Shown piece by piece: positions 32,374 to 42,333 of a stretch of DNA of 42,812 bases. Source of the stretch: Succinivibrio sp. (lineage in GTDB: Bacteria > Pseudomonadota > Gammaproteobacteria > Enterobacterales > Succinivibrionaceae); assembly GCA_017469335.1 (NCBI GenBank), contig JAFUGP010000052.1:1-42812 (forward strand), given 5' to 3'. Each line of letters opens with the position of its first letter. Positions within the stretch are counted from its first letter, which is position 1. The position numbers and the translations under genes are program-made. Under the pieces are notes generated by a model that saw only the letters and a list, made by a program, of their open reading frames with translations, was not told the DNA's origin and ran no database searches.

Positions 32374-33236
32374 GATGACTCCTTTAGCAGCGCCTGTAAC
32401 TGTGCCGCTCTTATCTGATAGCTGCGGCCGCAATGTTGGCAGGTCATGGAGGTGCCGCCGTCATTTATCAGCTCGCCAAGCTCGCCGGGCGTGAGCTTGC
32501 TCATGGCGGTCAGACAGCGCTCCGCAGAGCAGTTGCAGCGAAAGGTTAGAGGTAGGGGGGCAAACACGCGCACGCTCTCATGGGCATAGAGCCTTTGCAG
32601 GATCTCCTCAAAGGGCAACTTCAGGGCCTCTTGTCCGGTAAGTGAACGGGCCAGTACGGTGAGGTGCTCTAAGGAGAGCGCGGCGTTTTGTTCGTCAGGC
32701 AGCACCTGCAGCAGCAGCCCCGCGGCGCACTCGCATTGCGGATCGTGGAGCAGGACAAAGGAAGTGGGCAGCTGCGCCGAGCGCATAAAATAGTGCTCCA
32801 GCGTGTTTTGAACCGAGTCGGGATCGGTCTGCACCAGCCCCTGCCAGCGCTCTCCCTCGGCGGGGAAAACCGTCAGCGCAAGTATACCCTGAGCGCCGCA
32901 CAGGCTCAGCAGCGGAGCACCCCCCGGTGCCGGCTGTGCTCCCTGTTCCAAAGCAGCCGAGCCGTAGAAGCTCAGGTCGGCGCGGATATTCACCAGGGCG
33001 TAGCGCAGGGGAGCGCCGCTCTCACCCTTTAACTGCAGCATGGTCTCCGAGCCGTCTTTAAAGGAGGTGGCACATAAAGCCGCCGCGCAGGAGAGATCCA
33101 GCATAAGGCTCTTTACCGATGGAGAATAATCATGTCCCCGCAAAAGCTCTTTTACGGACCGGTCAAGACGCACGAGCTCTCCGCGCACCGGATGCTGGTC
33201 AAACATAAAACGCATCAAGAGATCTGAGTTGGGCAT
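32370..33236 (-). CDS. hslO: Redox-regulated chaperone Hsp33
   Basis: A 288-residue cytoplasmic chaperone activated by oxidation and unfolding. The C-terminal zinc switch is intact: FRCNCSAERC gives C-x-C and MTCQHCGRSY gives C-x-x-C. The N-terminal domain includes GELVRLDRSVKELLRGHDYSP, close to the family consensus. The ATG at 33236 follows AGGAGG at five bases; a GTG two codons earlier would overlap that site. A TATAAT at 33274-33269 on the minus strand may be its -10. It overlaps the downstream MFS gene by four bases. In E. coli hslO follows hslR; here a chemoreceptor gene separates them. Confidence 0.94.
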   Translation of the reverse strand: MPNSDLLMRFMFDQHPVRGELVRLDRSVKELLRGHDYSPSVKSLMLDLSCAAALCATSFKDGSETMLQLKGESGAPLRYALVNIRADLSFYGSAALEQGAQPAPGGAPLLSLCGAQGILALTVFPAEGERWQGLVQTDPDSVQNTLEHYFMRSAQLPTSFVLLHDPQCECAAGLLLQVLPDEQNAALSLEHLTVLARSLTGQEALKLPFEEILQRLYAHESVRVFAPLPLTFRCNCSAERCLTAMSKLTPGELGELINDGGTSMTCQHCGRSYQIRAAQLQALLKESS

Positions 33237-33261
33237 GCGCACCTCCTGTGGGGAACTGGGT

Positions 33262-33485
33262 GCAGATGATTATAGTGCAGCGCCAGGGCCGCGGCACACG
33301 CCTGCCTGTGGCAGTGTGTCAGGCAAAACGCTGCGGCAGGGGCTCTGAGGCTGCGTTGGCGGTGCTCGCCTTACTCTTCAAGGGTACCTTTATGCCGGCC
33401 GGGGCCTGAGTGAATGGCCTTGGATCACAGATAGAACAAGTAGTAAGTGCGTTTTTTCGCCGTTTGGCCGGCAGATGATTATAGT
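33262..33485. repeat. Directly repeated 15-mer with embedded minus-strand TATAAT
   Basis: GCAGATGATTATAGT occurs identically at 33262-33276 and 33471-33485, 209 bp apart. Each copy reads ACTATAATCATCTGC toward hslO, giving a perfect -10 hexamer. The gap between hslO and the chemoreceptor gene (about 396 bases) otherwise holds no gene. The repeat could mark duplicated promoter DNA flanking an insertion, or tandem promoters. Confidence 0.55.
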
Positions 33486-33632
33486 TTACAGAATTTAGTG
33501 CGCTTCAGGACCATCGCCTCTTGGTTGTCCAGGCCGGCTGCCTGCGGCACCCTGAGGGGGAATTGGTGGCGCACCCATCTGCGGTCCAGGCGACCTGCGA
33601 TTGTTTTAAGCAGCTGAACAAGGAGAACTTTT

Positions 33633-35246
33633 ATGCGTATAGCTGACATGAGTACTAGGAAAAAACTTATTTTGTGTTTTGGCCTGGTGATTGCTCTGGC
33701 CTGCTCCATCTCGGTGGTGGCGGTCTCGTCCATGCTGGGGATCCGCAGCACGGCGGCCACCTTTGAGACCAGACTCAACATCAAGTACCCCGAAATTCAG
33801 GATCTGCTCAATGAGATAGGCAAGGCCCGCGGCTATATCTTCAGTTTTCAGGCCAACTTGAGCAACTTCACCGCGCAGCGCGAGCAGGAGTGCGATGCCG
33901 TCATCAAGGAATTGCTCAACGATGCCAAAAAGGTCTTCTCCGACACTCCCAAGCGCCTTAAATTTATCCGGGACATGCAGCAGGAACTGCCGGCCGCCTT
34001 TGAGCTTTATTATCAGCACATGCTGCCGGCCCTCAAGCAGGGCGATCAGGAAGCGGCGCGCAACTACTACTCTGAGGATGTGTTCCCGGCCTTAGGCTCG
34101 GCGGATTCCCATTTAGAGGGACTTTTGGAGACCTACATGGAGGACATGCTCGACGATATCCGCGCCCTCAACAGTCCCATACCCCTCATAGCAGTGCTCA
34201 TCGCCACCGTGATCTGCATTATCCTGGGCGTGCTCATCACCTCCCTGCTCTCAGGTTACATTGTCAAACATTTAAGCAGTGCCATGTCCCATGCGCAGGC
34301 CATTTCCGAGGGGGATCTGTCCAGACCTATTTCCTCCTCCTCCAAGGATGAGTTGGGCTCTCTGCTCAAAGCCCTGGAGAACATGCGCCAGCGCTGGCAG
34401 CGTACCGTGGGTATCATCAAGGAGTCGGCCACGGATGTGGTGCAGGGATTTGGCGTAATTACGTCTGCGACCTCCGAGATTGATGATGGCGCCCACAACA
34501 CCCAGAACCGTTCTCTGACCGTGGCGGCAGCCTCCGATGAGATGGTCTCCACCACCGGCGATATCGCCAAAAACTGCGAAAGCGCAGCGGCAGCGGCCAA
34601 CGACACCAACCGCACCACCGAGCAGGGAGTCAATGAGGTGGAGGAAACCATCCGCGGGATCCAGTCGCAGGTGGCCAAGACCCGTGAGGATGCCGAACAC
34701 ATCCAGGCTCTGGTGGAACAATCCCAGAAGATCGGCACCATCGTGCAGACCATTGAGGACATCGCCTCCCAGACCAATTTGCTTGCGTTGAACGCCGCCA
34801 TTGAGGCGGCCCGCGCCGGCGAGGCCGGCAAGGGCTTTGCCGTGGTGGCTGATGAGGTGCGTGCGCTAGCCTCGCGTACCGGCTCCTCCACGCAGGAAAT
34901 CATCCGCATGGTCGAGCAGATCCAAAACGACGCCAACACCGCCAACACTTCCATGAACGCTTCTTTGGAGAACATGAACGCCTTGGCGGCCAAGACCGGT
35001 ACGGTGCAGGGCTTGCTGCAGGAGATCATGGATAAGGTCTCGGGCGTGAACACCCAGATCACGCAGATCGCCACCGCCGCAGAGGAGCAGACCACCGCCA
35101 CGGCGGAGATATCCTCCAACATGCAGGACATCACCAATGCCGCGCAGGACTTCACCGAGAAGGTAGCGCTGGCCAAGGCGCAGGTGGACACCTCGCGCAA
35201 CCGCATGGAAGAGCTGGGCAAGCTGGTATCCACCATCAAGGTCTAA
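33633..35246 (+). CDS. Methyl-accepting chemotaxis protein
   Basis: A 537-residue transmembrane chemoreceptor. TM1 is about residues 11-33 and TM2 about 183-206. The intervening periplasmic part of about 150 residues looks like a four-helix bundle ([16 protein letters not shown]; similar to the MCP 4HB class). A HAMP domain (about 207-262) includes [13 protein letters not shown]. The signalling hairpin tip spans about 375-412 with [20 protein letters not shown]. No C-terminal CheR-binding pentapeptide is seen; the protein ends LVSTIKV. The ATG follows AAGGAGAA. No che genes are nearby, so it is an orphan receptor; its ligand is unknown. Confidence 0.93.
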   Translation: MRIADMSTRKKLILCFGLVIALACSISVVAVSSMLGIRSTAATFETRLNIKYPEIQDLLNEIGKARGYIFSFQANLSNFTAQREQECDAVIKELLNDAKKVFSDTPKRLKFIRDMQQELPAAFELYYQHMLPALKQGDQEAARNYYSEDVFPALGSADSHLEGLLETYMEDMLDDIRALNSPIPLIAVLIATVICIILGVLITSLLSGYIVKHLSSAMSHAQAISEGDLSRPISSSSKDELGSLLKALENMRQRWQRTVGIIKESATDVVQGFGVITSATSEIDDGAHNTQNRSLTVAAASDEMVSTTGDIAKNCESAAAAANDTNRTTEQGVNEVEETIRGIQSQVAKTREDAEHIQALVEQSQKIGTIVQTIEDIASQTNLLALNAAIEAARAGEAGKGFAVVADEVRALASRTGSSTQEIIRMVEQIQNDANTANTSMNASLENMNALAAKTGTVQGLLQEIMDKVSGVNTQITQIATAAEEQTTATAEISSNMQDITNAAQDFTEKVALAKAQVDTSRNRMEELGKLVSTIKV

Positions 35247-35263
35247 CCTTCCAAAGAACCATC

Positions 35264-35282
35264 AGGCCGCCTGAGACGGCCT
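35264..35282. terminator. Stem-loop between convergent chemoreceptor and hslR genes
   Basis: AGGCCG (35264-35269) pairs with CGGCCT (35277-35282) around CCTGAGA. It sits 18 bases after the chemoreceptor stop and 17 from the hslR stop. No good T-run is present, so any terminator function is weak. Confidence 0.4.
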
Positions 35283-35298
35283 TAGCGGGCGTCGCGCT

Positions 35299-35703
35299 TT
35301 AGCTGTGGAATTTGACCTGCAGCAGTTCGCGACGCTCTTTTTTGTTGGGCTTGCAGTCAGGATGCGGAGTACCGAAGGCATTAAGACGGCGTTGCTCCGC
35401 CTGCTCCTCGCGCAGCCTTACGCTCTCCTCGGTCTCGCGGTAGAGTGTCTGTGCCACCCGGGCAGGGCCCCGCACCGCCGAGAGTGACAAAACTTCCACC
35501 TCGCGGCGGCTCTCTCCCTGCAGCAGTCTGATGAGGGCACCTATCTCTACCGTACGGGAGGGCTTGGCCCTCACGCCGTTGTAATCTACCTTGCCGCCTT
35601 CAATCATCTCGCGGGCGAGGCTGCGGGTCTTGTAAAAACGTGCCGCCCACAGCCATTTATCGAGCCTGACCGGCTCTGCTTGTTCATCAGTACCCTTTGG
35701 CAT
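35299..35703 (-). CDS. hslR: Ribosome-associated heat shock protein Hsp15 (S4 domain)
   Basis: A 134-residue S4-type RNA-binding protein that rescues stalled 50S subunits carrying peptidyl-tRNA. The S4 motif is VRLDKWLWAARFYKTRSLAREMIEGGKV, and the C-terminal basic tail has KPNKKERRELL. The length equals E. coli HslR (133 aa). The ATG at 35703 is preceded by GGGAG; the longer upstream frame is not conserved. It is divergent from nudE, the same pairing seen in the E. coli nudE-hslR-hslO neighbourhood. A GCCCC-TGA-GGGGC dyad (35728-35740) lies in its leader. Confidence 0.93.
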   Translation of the reverse strand: MPKGTDEQAEPVRLDKWLWAARFYKTRSLAREMIEGGKVDYNGVRAKPSRTVEIGALIRLLQGESRREVEVLSLSAVRGPARVAQTLYRETEESVRLREEQAEQRRLNAFGTPHPDCKPNKKERRELLQVKFHS

Positions 35704-35849
35704 TTTGCAACTCCCACCCTGGATTGCGCCCCTGAGGGGCCTTGTGCCGTCTTTGCTGAAGTATAGTGGATGGGTTGCGGCAATGCCACTGCCTGCTGCG
35801 GTGTTATAGTGAAAGCACAATATGAAGACACAAAGGCAAGGAGCAGGAC

Positions 35850-36425
35850 ATGGATCTGTCGGCATTGAGTGCCACTCCGCCGCGGGTTTTGGCGCGGCGC
35901 AGCCAGAGACTGGGAATTTTCACCGTAGAGGAACTGGACTTGGATTTCGGCGCGGCCGGGCAGGCCACCTACGAGCGTCTAAGGGGCGGCCCCGGGGCAG
36001 TGATGGCCCTGCCTTATGACGGAACGCATTTTTACCTGGTGAGCGAATACGCCTGCGGCTTTGAGCGCTTTGAGCTGGGGCTGGTTAAGGGCAAGATTGA
36101 CGCAGGCGAGAGCCCGCAGCAGGCCTGTCTTAGGGAGCTCTCCGAGGAGATTGGACTCACCGCGGGGAAACTTACTCCCCTAAAAAGCGAGATGACGGTA
36201 GCGCCGGGACTCATGTCGCTTAAGATGTTCCCGTTTTTGTGTACCGATCTCAGTTACCGTCACCTCGACTCGGGCGATGAACTGCTGCCGCCGCAGGTCA
36301 TCAAGGTAACCCCAAAAGAGGCGCAGGAGCTCATCTTCGATCCGCACTCTCCCCTCCAAGAATCACGTACCATCGCCTGTCTGTGCCTGGGGCTTAGGGC
36401 CGCTTTGGCCGACAGGGGCGGATAA
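35850..36425 (+). CDS. nudE: ADP-compounds Nudix hydrolase NudE
   Basis: A 191-residue Nudix enzyme expected to cleave ADP-ribose, NADH and Ap3A/Ap2A. The Nudix box GX5EX7REUXEEXGU is complete at residues 81-103 (GKIDAGESPQQACLRELSEE onward), and TVAPGLMSLKMFPFLC follows as in NudE. The ATG at 35850 has AGGAGC upstream. It is divergent from hslR across a gap of about 146 bases, and precedes the arginine genes with a gap of about 120 bases. Confidence 0.9.
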   Translation: MDLSALSATPPRVLARRSQRLGIFTVEELDLDFGAAGQATYERLRGGPGAVMALPYDGTHFYLVSEYACGFERFELGLVKGKIDAGESPQQACLRELSEEIGLTAGKLTPLKSEMTVAPGLMSLKMFPFLCTDLSYRHLDSGDELLPPQVIKVTPKEAQELIFDPHSPLQESRTIACLCLGLRAALADRGG

Positions 36426-36548
36426 ATTCGATGCAAGGCCGGCGCAGATGTCGCAGGCAGCACTTTTTTTGCTACCATAACGAAATCACTTTTTGCCGTG
36501 CGCCTCCAGGTTAAATTCGGCGGCGCACTTTGCGGAGAATCGTTTTTT

Positions 36549-37460
36549 ATGCGTCATCTTTTGACCGGTTTTGAATTTGACCGGGACGAATACCAACAGA
36601 TCTTGGAGCGGGCCTCGGATATGAAGCGCGAACCCGCCAAATACGCCGCCGCCCTTAAAGGGCGCAGCGGTGCCATCATGTTTGAAAAGCCCTCCCTGCG
36701 CACCCGCACCACCTTTGAGCTGGCTTTTTACCGCTTAGGCGGCCACGGCGTGTACTTGGATCTGCAAAATGGAGAGCTGGGCAAGCGCGAGAGCATCGGC
36801 GATTACGCCCGCAACCTGTGCCGCTGGGTGGACAGCCTGGTGGGCAGAGTGTATGCGCAGAGTACTTTGGAGGAGCTGGCCACCTACGGCTCGGTGCCGG
36901 TCATCAACGCGCTCTCCGATCTCTACCACCCCGCGCAGGTCATGGCCGATTATCTGACGGTCAGAGAACACCTAGGCAAGATCGAGGGGGTTACCCTGGC
37001 CTATTTGGGTGACGGCAACAACGTTACCAACTCGCTGCTGGTGGCCGGTGCTATTTTAGGTGTGAACGTGCGCTGCATCTGCCCGCAGGGCAGCGGTCCG
37101 GATGTGCAGATCTTCAATAAGGCACGGGAGGTGGCCGGACGCAGCGGCTGCACGCTGGAGGTGACCTCGGAGGTGGGGCGCGCTCAAGGCTGTGAGGTGC
37201 TCTACACCGACACCTGGGTGTCGATGGGGGACAACACGCCTTTGGAGAGTGTCAAAAAGAAGTTTCTGCCCTACCAGCTCAACGCGGCGCTGGTCAGGGA
37301 CAGCGGCGCGCAGCTGGTGCTGCACTGTCTGCCGGCGCACCGTGGCTACGAGATCACCGATGAGGTGATGGACGGTCCGCTGTCGGCCGTGTTTGACGAG
37401 GCGGAGAACCGTCTGCACATTCACATGGCGCTGCTCGATCTGCTCATCAACGGGCGCTGA
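36549..37460 (+). CDS. argF: Ornithine carbamoyltransferase
   Basis: A 303-residue enzyme joining ornithine and carbamoyl phosphate to give citrulline. The carbamoyl-phosphate loop is KPSLRTRTTFE, HPAQVMADYLT is conserved, and the C-terminal HCLPAHRGYEIT carries the ornithine-site cysteine. The ATG at 36549 follows GGAGAA; the frame opens earlier at 36498 but the extra codons are not family-like. It leads an argF-argG-argH block that completes arginine synthesis from ornithine. An extended -10 TGCTACCAT at about 36469-36477 may drive it. I saw no convincing ArgR box. Confidence 0.93.
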   Translation: MRHLLTGFEFDRDEYQQILERASDMKREPAKYAAALKGRSGAIMFEKPSLRTRTTFELAFYRLGGHGVYLDLQNGELGKRESIGDYARNLCRWVDSLVGRVYAQSTLEELATYGSVPVINALSDLYHPAQVMADYLTVREHLGKIEGVTLAYLGDGNNVTNSLLVAGAILGVNVRCICPQGSGPDVQIFNKAREVAGRSGCTLEVTSEVGRAQGCEVLYTDTWVSMGDNTPLESVKKKFLPYQLNAALVRDSGAQLVLHCLPAHRGYEITDEVMDGPLSAVFDEAENRLHIHMALLDLLINGR

Positions 37461-37516
37461 GAGACTGATTTTTCAACCGATTTTAGTTTTTCTTCGTTAA
37501 ATTAAGGATACAGAAG

Positions 37517-38746
37517 ATGGACAAACCAACCAAGCAATACAAGAAAGTGGTGCTGGCCTACTCGGGCGGCCTGGATACTTCCACCATCGTGCCGTGGCTC
37601 AAGGAGAACTACGGCTGTGAGGTGGTGTGCTTCGTGGCCGACATCGGTCAGGAGCGTGAGGATTTAGAGGGGATCGAGGAGAAGGCCAAGGCCTCCGGCG
37701 CGAGCAAGTGCGTGGTCAAGGATCTGCGCGAGGAGTTCGTGCGCGATTATGTCTTCGAGATGATGAAGACCGGCGCGCTCTACGAGAACACCTATCTGCT
37801 GGGAACCGCCATCGCCAGGCCGCTCATCGGCAAGGCCATGGTGGAGACGGCTCTGGCCGAGGGTGCCGACGCCGTAGCCCACGGTGCCACCGGCAAGGGC
37901 AATGATCAGGTGCGTTTTGAAAGCGCGGTGGCCGCGCTGGCACCTCAGCTGGACGTGCTCGTGCCGTGGCGTATCTGGGATCTGCGCTCGCGCGAGCAGC
38001 TGCTTGCTTATCTTGAGCAGCGCCACATTCCCTGCAAGGCGACCTTGAAGAAGATTTACAGCCGTGATGCCAACTGCCTGCACATCTCCACCGAAGGCGG
38101 CGAGCTGGAGCATACCTGGAATCCGGCCTCCGAGAACGTGTGGGTGTGGACCGTCGATCCGCAGCAGGCTCCGGATAAGCCGGAGATCTTCGAGCTTACC
38201 GTCAAGGACGGGGTCGTCACCGAAATAGACGGCCAGGCTCTCTCTCCCTTCCACATCCTGGAGAACTTAAACGAGCGCGGTGCCCGCAACGGTGTGGGCC
38301 GTATTGACATCACCGAGAACCGTCTGGTGGGCATGAAATCGCGCGGCTGCTATGAGACTCCCGGCGGCACCATCATCTACGAGGCGCTGCGGGCCATTGA
38401 GCAGCTGGTACTGGACAAGAGCACCCGCATCTTCCGTGATGAGCTGGCCATTCAGTTTGCGCAGTTAGTCTACGACGGCCGCTGGTTTACCAGGCTGCGT
38501 GAGATCCTGCAGGCGGCCGCCGATGAGCTCGCTCACGACGTCAACGGCAAAGTGGTGGTACGTCTCTACAAAGGTCACGTCGACATCATTCAGAAGGACT
38601 CACCCAACAGCCTGTTCAACTTTGACTATGTGACCTTCGGCGAGGATGAGGTCTACCGCCAGCACGACGGCGAAGGCTTTATCCGCCTGTATTCGCTGCC
38701 CAGCCGTATCCGCGCCATCAACGCGCTCAAGCGCAAGCAGCAGTAA
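37517..38746 (+). CDS. argG: Argininosuccinate synthase
   Basis: A 409-residue ATP-dependent ligase of citrulline and aspartate. The N-type P-loop is AYSGGLDTS (residues 14-22). [15 protein letters not shown] and [16 protein letters not shown] are family signatures, and the citrulline-site stretch [19 protein letters not shown] is intact. It begins 56 bases after argF with its own AAGGATA-type ribosome-binding site. A strong terminator follows, so argH may need its own promoter or read-through. Confidence 0.96.
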   Translation: MDKPTKQYKKVVLAYSGGLDTSTIVPWLKENYGCEVVCFVADIGQEREDLEGIEEKAKASGASKCVVKDLREEFVRDYVFEMMKTGALYENTYLLGTAIARPLIGKAMVETALAEGADAVAHGATGKGNDQVRFESAVAALAPQLDVLVPWRIWDLRSREQLLAYLEQRHIPCKATLKKIYSRDANCLHISTEGGELEHTWNPASENVWVWTVDPQQAPDKPEIFELTVKDGVVTEIDGQALSPFHILENLNERGARNGVGRIDITENRLVGMKSRGCYETPGGTIIYEALRAIEQLVLDKSTRIFRDELAIQFAQLVYDGRWFTRLREILQAAADELAHDVNGKVVVRLYKGHVDIIQKDSPNSLFNFDYVTFGEDEVYRQHDGEGFIRLYSLPSRIRAINALKRKQQ

Positions 38747-38753
38747 CCTGGGT

Positions 38754-38833
38754 ATCCGGGGGACTTAGCTTTCCCCGGATGACGGCTTAATTTCTCTGAA
38801 GGCGGCTGCAGCATGATGCTGGGCCGCTTTTTT
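38754..38833 (+). terminator. Double hairpin and terminator after argG
   Basis: ATCCGGGG (38754-38761) pairs with CCCCGGAT (38773-38780). Then GCGGC-T-GCAGCAT (38802-38814) pairs with ATGCTG and GCCGC (to 38827), followed by TTTTTT (38828-38833). The second is a good intrinsic terminator, separating argG from argH. Confidence 0.8.
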
Positions 38834-38888
38834 AACCCGGGGCCTAAGCTCTGCAAGAGCCGGCCCTGAGCATAACAAGGAGTTTGAC

Positions 38889-40298
38889 ATGGCACTGTGG
38901 GGGGGACGGTTTACCGAAGGTCCCGATCAGCGTTTTAAGGATTTTGATGACTCATTGAAGTTTGATTACCGTCTGGCCCTTGAGGATATCGAGGGCTCAC
39001 GGTGCTGGGCCCAGGCTCTCTGCCGGGCCTTGGTGTTAACCCGCGAGGAATGCGACACTCTGCAACAGGCCTTAGATGAGCTCGCGCAGGAGGCCGCCTC
39101 CGATCTCAAGGCCATTGCCGCTGCCCCGGACGAGGATATTCACTCCTACGTGGAGCGGCGCCTGATTGAGAAGGTGGGGGTTTTGGGTAAGAAACTGCAC
39201 ACCGGGCGCAGCCGCAATGATCAGGTGGCACTGGACCTTAAACTGTGGACCCGCCATGCCGCCGAGGACTTAGAGCAGGCCCTGAACGCGCTGCTTGCCA
39301 GACTCGCTGACAGTGCCGCGCGTTATACCAAGGTGTATTTTCCCGGCTATACCCATTTGCAGCGGGCGCAGCCCATCACTTTTACTCACTGGATTTTGGC
39401 TTATGCGCAGATGTTCAAGCGTGATTTACAACGCCTGAAAAATGCCCGCGAACTGCTCAATACCTGTCCGCTGGGCTCGGGGGCGTTGGCAGGCACTGCC
39501 TATCTTATCGATCGCGAGCAACTGGCCTTGGATCTGGGTTTTACCTGCGCCACCCACAACAGCCTTGACGCGGTCTCCGATCGCGACTATGTGATGGAGA
39601 TGCTGAGTGTGGCCTCCATTTCCATGGTGCACTTGTCGCGTCTGGCAGAGGATCTGATTTTCTACAACAGCGGGGAGGCGCGCTTTGTCGAGCTTTCCGA
39701 TCAGGTCACCTCCGGCTCTTCGCTGATGCCGCAGAAGAAAAACCCCGACACCCTGGAGCTGATCCGCGGCAAATGCGGCCGGGTGGTGGGCGCTTTAACC
39801 GGTATGCTGGTCACCTGCAAGGGTCTGCCGCTGGCCTATGACAAGGATCTGCAGGAGGACAAGGAGCGGCTCTTTGATGCCCTGGATACCTGGCGTGATT
39901 GTCTGCTCATGGCCGCACTGGTGTTCGAGGGACTGAAAGTTGATGAGGAGCGCACCCGTGAGGCCGCCCGGGGCGGTTACTCCAACGCGACCGAGCTGGC
40001 CGACTATCTGGTGGGCAAGGGCATACCCTTCAGGGAGGCTCATGAAGTGGTAGGCAAGGTGGTGCTCTATGCCATCTCCCAGCATAAGCCTTTGGAGGAA
40101 CTTACGTTAGAGGAGTTCAAAGGCTTCAGCGCGGTGATTGAAAAGGACGTTTACAAGCGTCTGGATCTGGAAACCGCCCTGGACGTGCGTGATGTAGTAG
40201 GCGGTACCGCTCCCCCTCAAAGTGCATTCGAGATTGCCGTGCTCAGGGATAACTACCCGCTAAAAAAGGAAAATGAAGACAGCCCCTCGCAGCTGTGA
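38889..40298 (+). CDS. argH: Argininosuccinate lyase
   Basis: A 469-residue fumarase-superfamily lyase releasing arginine and fumarate. It carries the superfamily signature [12 protein letters not shown] (from residue 276), [14 protein letters not shown] with the conserved His, and the substrate loop [13 protein letters not shown]. The ATG at 38889 follows AAGGAG. It lies 142 bases downstream of argG beyond a terminator, and its own terminator follows. The fumarate released can enter the succinate pathway in such fermenters. Confidence 0.96.
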   Translation: MALWGGRFTEGPDQRFKDFDDSLKFDYRLALEDIEGSRCWAQALCRALVLTREECDTLQQALDELAQEAASDLKAIAAAPDEDIHSYVERRLIEKVGVLGKKLHTGRSRNDQVALDLKLWTRHAAEDLEQALNALLARLADSAARYTKVYFPGYTHLQRAQPITFTHWILAYAQMFKRDLQRLKNARELLNTCPLGSGALAGTAYLIDREQLALDLGFTCATHNSLDAVSDRDYVMEMLSVASISMVHLSRLAEDLIFYNSGEARFVELSDQVTSGSSLMPQKKNPDTLELIRGKCGRVVGALTGMLVTCKGLPLAYDKDLQEDKERLFDALDTWRDCLLMAALVFEGLKVDEERTREAARGGYSNATELADYLVGKGIPFREAHEVVGKVVLYAISQHKPLEELTLEEFKGFSAVIEKDVYKRLDLETALDVRDVVGGTAPPQSAFEIAVLRDNYPLKKENEDSPSQL

Positions 40299-40317
40299 CG
40301 GGCAGGCTGCGACAGAG

Positions 40318-40342
40318 GCCCCGCCACCTGACGGGGCTTTTT
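40318..40342 (+). terminator. Intrinsic terminator of argH
   Basis: GCCCCG (40318-40323) pairs with CGGGGC (40332-40337), followed by TTTTT (40338-40342). It is 20 bases past the argH stop and faces the convergent dut gene. Confidence 0.85.
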
Positions 40343-40361
40343 GATTTCTCCGGCAGGGCAC

Positions 40362-40817
40362 TTAGTTTCTGCCGGTCGAGCCAAAGCCTCCTGCGGCGCG
40401 CTCGCTGCGCTCGAAGTCGGAGGTCAGTTCAAAGTTGATTCGCATGAGCCTGGTGAAGACCAGCTGTGCCACCCGCTCTCCCACCTCAATGGTACAGGGG
40501 GTGTCGCTGCGGTTCCACAACGGCATCAGAATGGGACCCTGGTAGTCTGCGTCGATAACCCCGGTGAGGTTGCCGAGCACTATGCCCTGCCGGGTACCCA
40601 GACCGGAGCGCGGGTAGATCATGGCCGCCACCTCCGCCTCGGCGATATGCAGGGCAAAACCGGCCGGAACCAGCTCTACCGCCCCCGGCTGCAGAGTCAG
40701 TGCCTGAGGTACCATAGCCCGCAGATCCATGCCGGCTGAGCCTGTGGTTTCGTAGTGTGGCAGGGGAAAATCCCGCCCCAGACGCTCATCGAGAATTTTC
40801 AGCTTGACGTTGAGCAT
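40362..40817 (-). CDS. dut: Deoxyuridine 5'-triphosphate nucleotidohydrolase
   Basis: A 151-residue trimeric dUTPase producing dUMP and keeping uracil out of DNA. Motif 1 is GSAGMDLRA, motifs 2-3 span YPRSGLGTRQGIVLGN and GVIDADYQGPI, and the C-terminal motif 5 is RAAGGFGSTGR. Length equals E. coli Dut (151-152 aa). It starts 2 bases after the coaBC stop, matching the conserved coaBC-dut operon. Confidence 0.97.
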   Translation of the reverse strand: MLNVKLKILDERLGRDFPLPHYETTGSAGMDLRAMVPQALTLQPGAVELVPAGFALHIAEAEVAAMIYPRSGLGTRQGIVLGNLTGVIDADYQGPILMPLWNRSDTPCTIEVGERVAQLVFTRLMRINFELTSDFERSERAAGGFGSTGRN

Positions 40818-40819
40818 GC

Positions 40820-42124
40820 TCAGCCCTGATTGCGGTAGAGCGCGGCGGCACGGAAGATGAGTTCAATGAGCTGATCGGCGATCACCCGTTTGCTCTGCTT
40901 GGACAGGTGCGCGACCTCGCCCTGGGCATCAAAGACCGTAACCTCGTTGAAGTCGCTCTCGATGCCGCTGTCCTCGGCGCTGACGTCGTTGAGCACGATG
41001 AGGTCAAGATGCTTCTGTTCCAACTTGAGCCTGGCGTGCTCTGGTCCGAACTGGGTTTCGGCGGCAAAGCCCACGGTGTAGGGGCGCTCGCTCTCGCGGC
41101 GGCCCACCGCGGCGATGATGTCGGGATTTTTTATCAGGTGCAGTGTCAGTTCATCCTCGGAGCCTTTGGAGATCTTCTCCGAACTGATCTGAGCGGCGCG
41201 GTAATCGGACACTGCCGCGCAGCCTATGACAATCTGGGTGCCGGGCAGATAACTTTCCACCGCCTGCAGCATCTCCTGGGCGGTCTTGACGTCAACCCGG
41301 GTCACCCCCGGCGGGGTGAGTTCGGCCACCGGTCCTGAGATCAGCACGACCTCGGCCCCGCGCTCGCGGGCGGCAGCGGCTAAGGCGTAGCCCATCTTGC
41401 CTGAGCTGCGATTACTTAAAAAACGCACCGGATCCAAAGCTTCCACCGTAGGACCTGCGGTGATCAGGATTTTGCTGCCGGCACCAAAGGCGCGCGGTAA
41501 CAGTTTTGTCTGGCCGATTTCCAGCGGCGCCGTGGGCGGGGGCAGCAAAGTGCGCCCGTCATAGCCTAAACGCGGATGCCCGAGCAGGGCACAGATAAAC
41601 TCGAAAATGTCCTCAGGCTCGGGCATGCGTCCCTCACCCTCCTCCCCGCAGGCCAGATCGCCCTGAGCTGGCTTTAACACGTAGATCCCGCGGCGGATGA
41701 GTGTGGCGATGTTGTCCTGAGTGGCGGCATTGTGGTACATGCGCGTGTTCATGGCCGGCACCACCACTATCGGGCAGGCTGCGGCCAGTGCGGTGGCGCT
41801 TAGCATGTCATCGGCCAGACCCGCTGCCAGTTTGGCGATGGTATTGGCCGTAGAGGGGGCAATCACCAGCAGATCGGCATGGGCGCCTAGGGTGATGTGG
41901 CTTATCTCCTCAGGGGAGTCAAAAAGGTCTGCATGCACTTTCTCACCGCTTAAGGCGGCAAAGGTAGCCGGGGCTACCAGTTGAGTGGCGGCCTTGGTCA
42001 TGACCACTTTAACTTTGGCTCCGTGGGTGACCAGCAGCCGGCACAGCGCACAGGCCTTGTAGGCAGCGATGCCGCCGCTCACTCCCAGAATGATGTTGCG
42101 GTTTTGTAATTGGGTACTCATCAT
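40820..42124 (-). CDS. coaBC: Bifunctional phosphopantothenoylcysteine decarboxylase / phosphopantothenate-cysteine ligase
   Basis: A 434-residue coenzyme A biosynthesis enzyme. The CoaC half is an FMN decarboxylase with GGIAAYKA, active His76 (HITLG), PAMNTRMY (123-130) and Cys159 in LACGEEGEGRM. The CoaB half begins near ILITAGPTVEALDPVRFLSNRSSG and includes AAVSDYR. The ATG at 42124 has AGGAG six bases upstream; the next ATG (42121) is also possible. It is in operon with dut, as in E. coli. The neighbours radC and slmA of that arrangement are not seen here. Confidence 0.96.
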   Translation of the reverse strand: MMSTQLQNRNIILGVSGGIAAYKACALCRLLVTHGAKVKVVMTKAATQLVAPATFAALSGEKVHADLFDSPEEISHITLGAHADLLVIAPSTANTIAKLAAGLADDMLSATALAAACPIVVVPAMNTRMYHNAATQDNIATLIRRGIYVLKPAQGDLACGEEGEGRMPEPEDIFEFICALLGHPRLGYDGRTLLPPPTAPLEIGQTKLLPRAFGAGSKILITAGPTVEALDPVRFLSNRSSGKMGYALAAAARERGAEVVLISGPVAELTPPGVTRVDVKTAQEMLQAVESYLPGTQIVIGCAAVSDYRAAQISSEKISKGSEDELTLHLIKNPDIIAAVGRRESERPYTVGFAAETQFGPEHARLKLEQKHLDLIVLNDVSAEDSGIESDFNEVTVFDAQGEVAHLSKQSKRVIADQLIELIFRAAALYRNQG

Positions 42125-42159
42125 GCGGCACTCCTAAACATAGATTTGAGCCTATGGAT

Positions 42160-42187
42160 AATATAGCCCAACCAATGAAACTGATAA
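42160..42187 (-). promoter_or_regulatory. Candidate coaBC-dut promoter
   Basis: On the minus strand TTATCA (42187-42182) and TATATT (42165-42160) are 16 bases apart, with coaBC starting 35 bases further. Both hexamers are imperfect. The rest of the gap up to 42333 holds only a small dyad (ATCCGG 42246-42251 with CCGGAT 42259-42264) and no gene. Confidence 0.4.
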
Positions 42188-42333
42188 GGGATCTTTTTGC
42201 AGAGATATCACAAAATTGCCGGGAGGGTGCTGCAAAAATGAAGCGGATCCGGGGGCAGCCGGATAGGGCGTCAACCTACCTACAGCAAGCGCGGTTTTTA
42301 CCTTTGCGACCAGATCGTGCAGCAACACTCGGT

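Noticed and set aside
33440-33475. Possible sigma28 flagellar promoter before the chemoreceptor (GCCG after a T-run)
   Set aside because: The matching TAAA element is missing at the required distance.
34256-35239. A 327-codon minus-strand frame opposite the chemoreceptor
   Set aside because: Mirror of the MCP signalling domain; Ser/Met/Ala-rich noise with no start context.
36426-36548. ArgR box upstream of argF, expected for arginine genes
   Set aside because: I looked for the AT-rich TNTGAATWWWWATTCANW pattern here and before argG and argH and found no acceptable match.
40299-40361. Bidirectional terminator serving dut as well as argH
   Set aside because: The stem is shared but the minus-strand side lacks a T-run after it.
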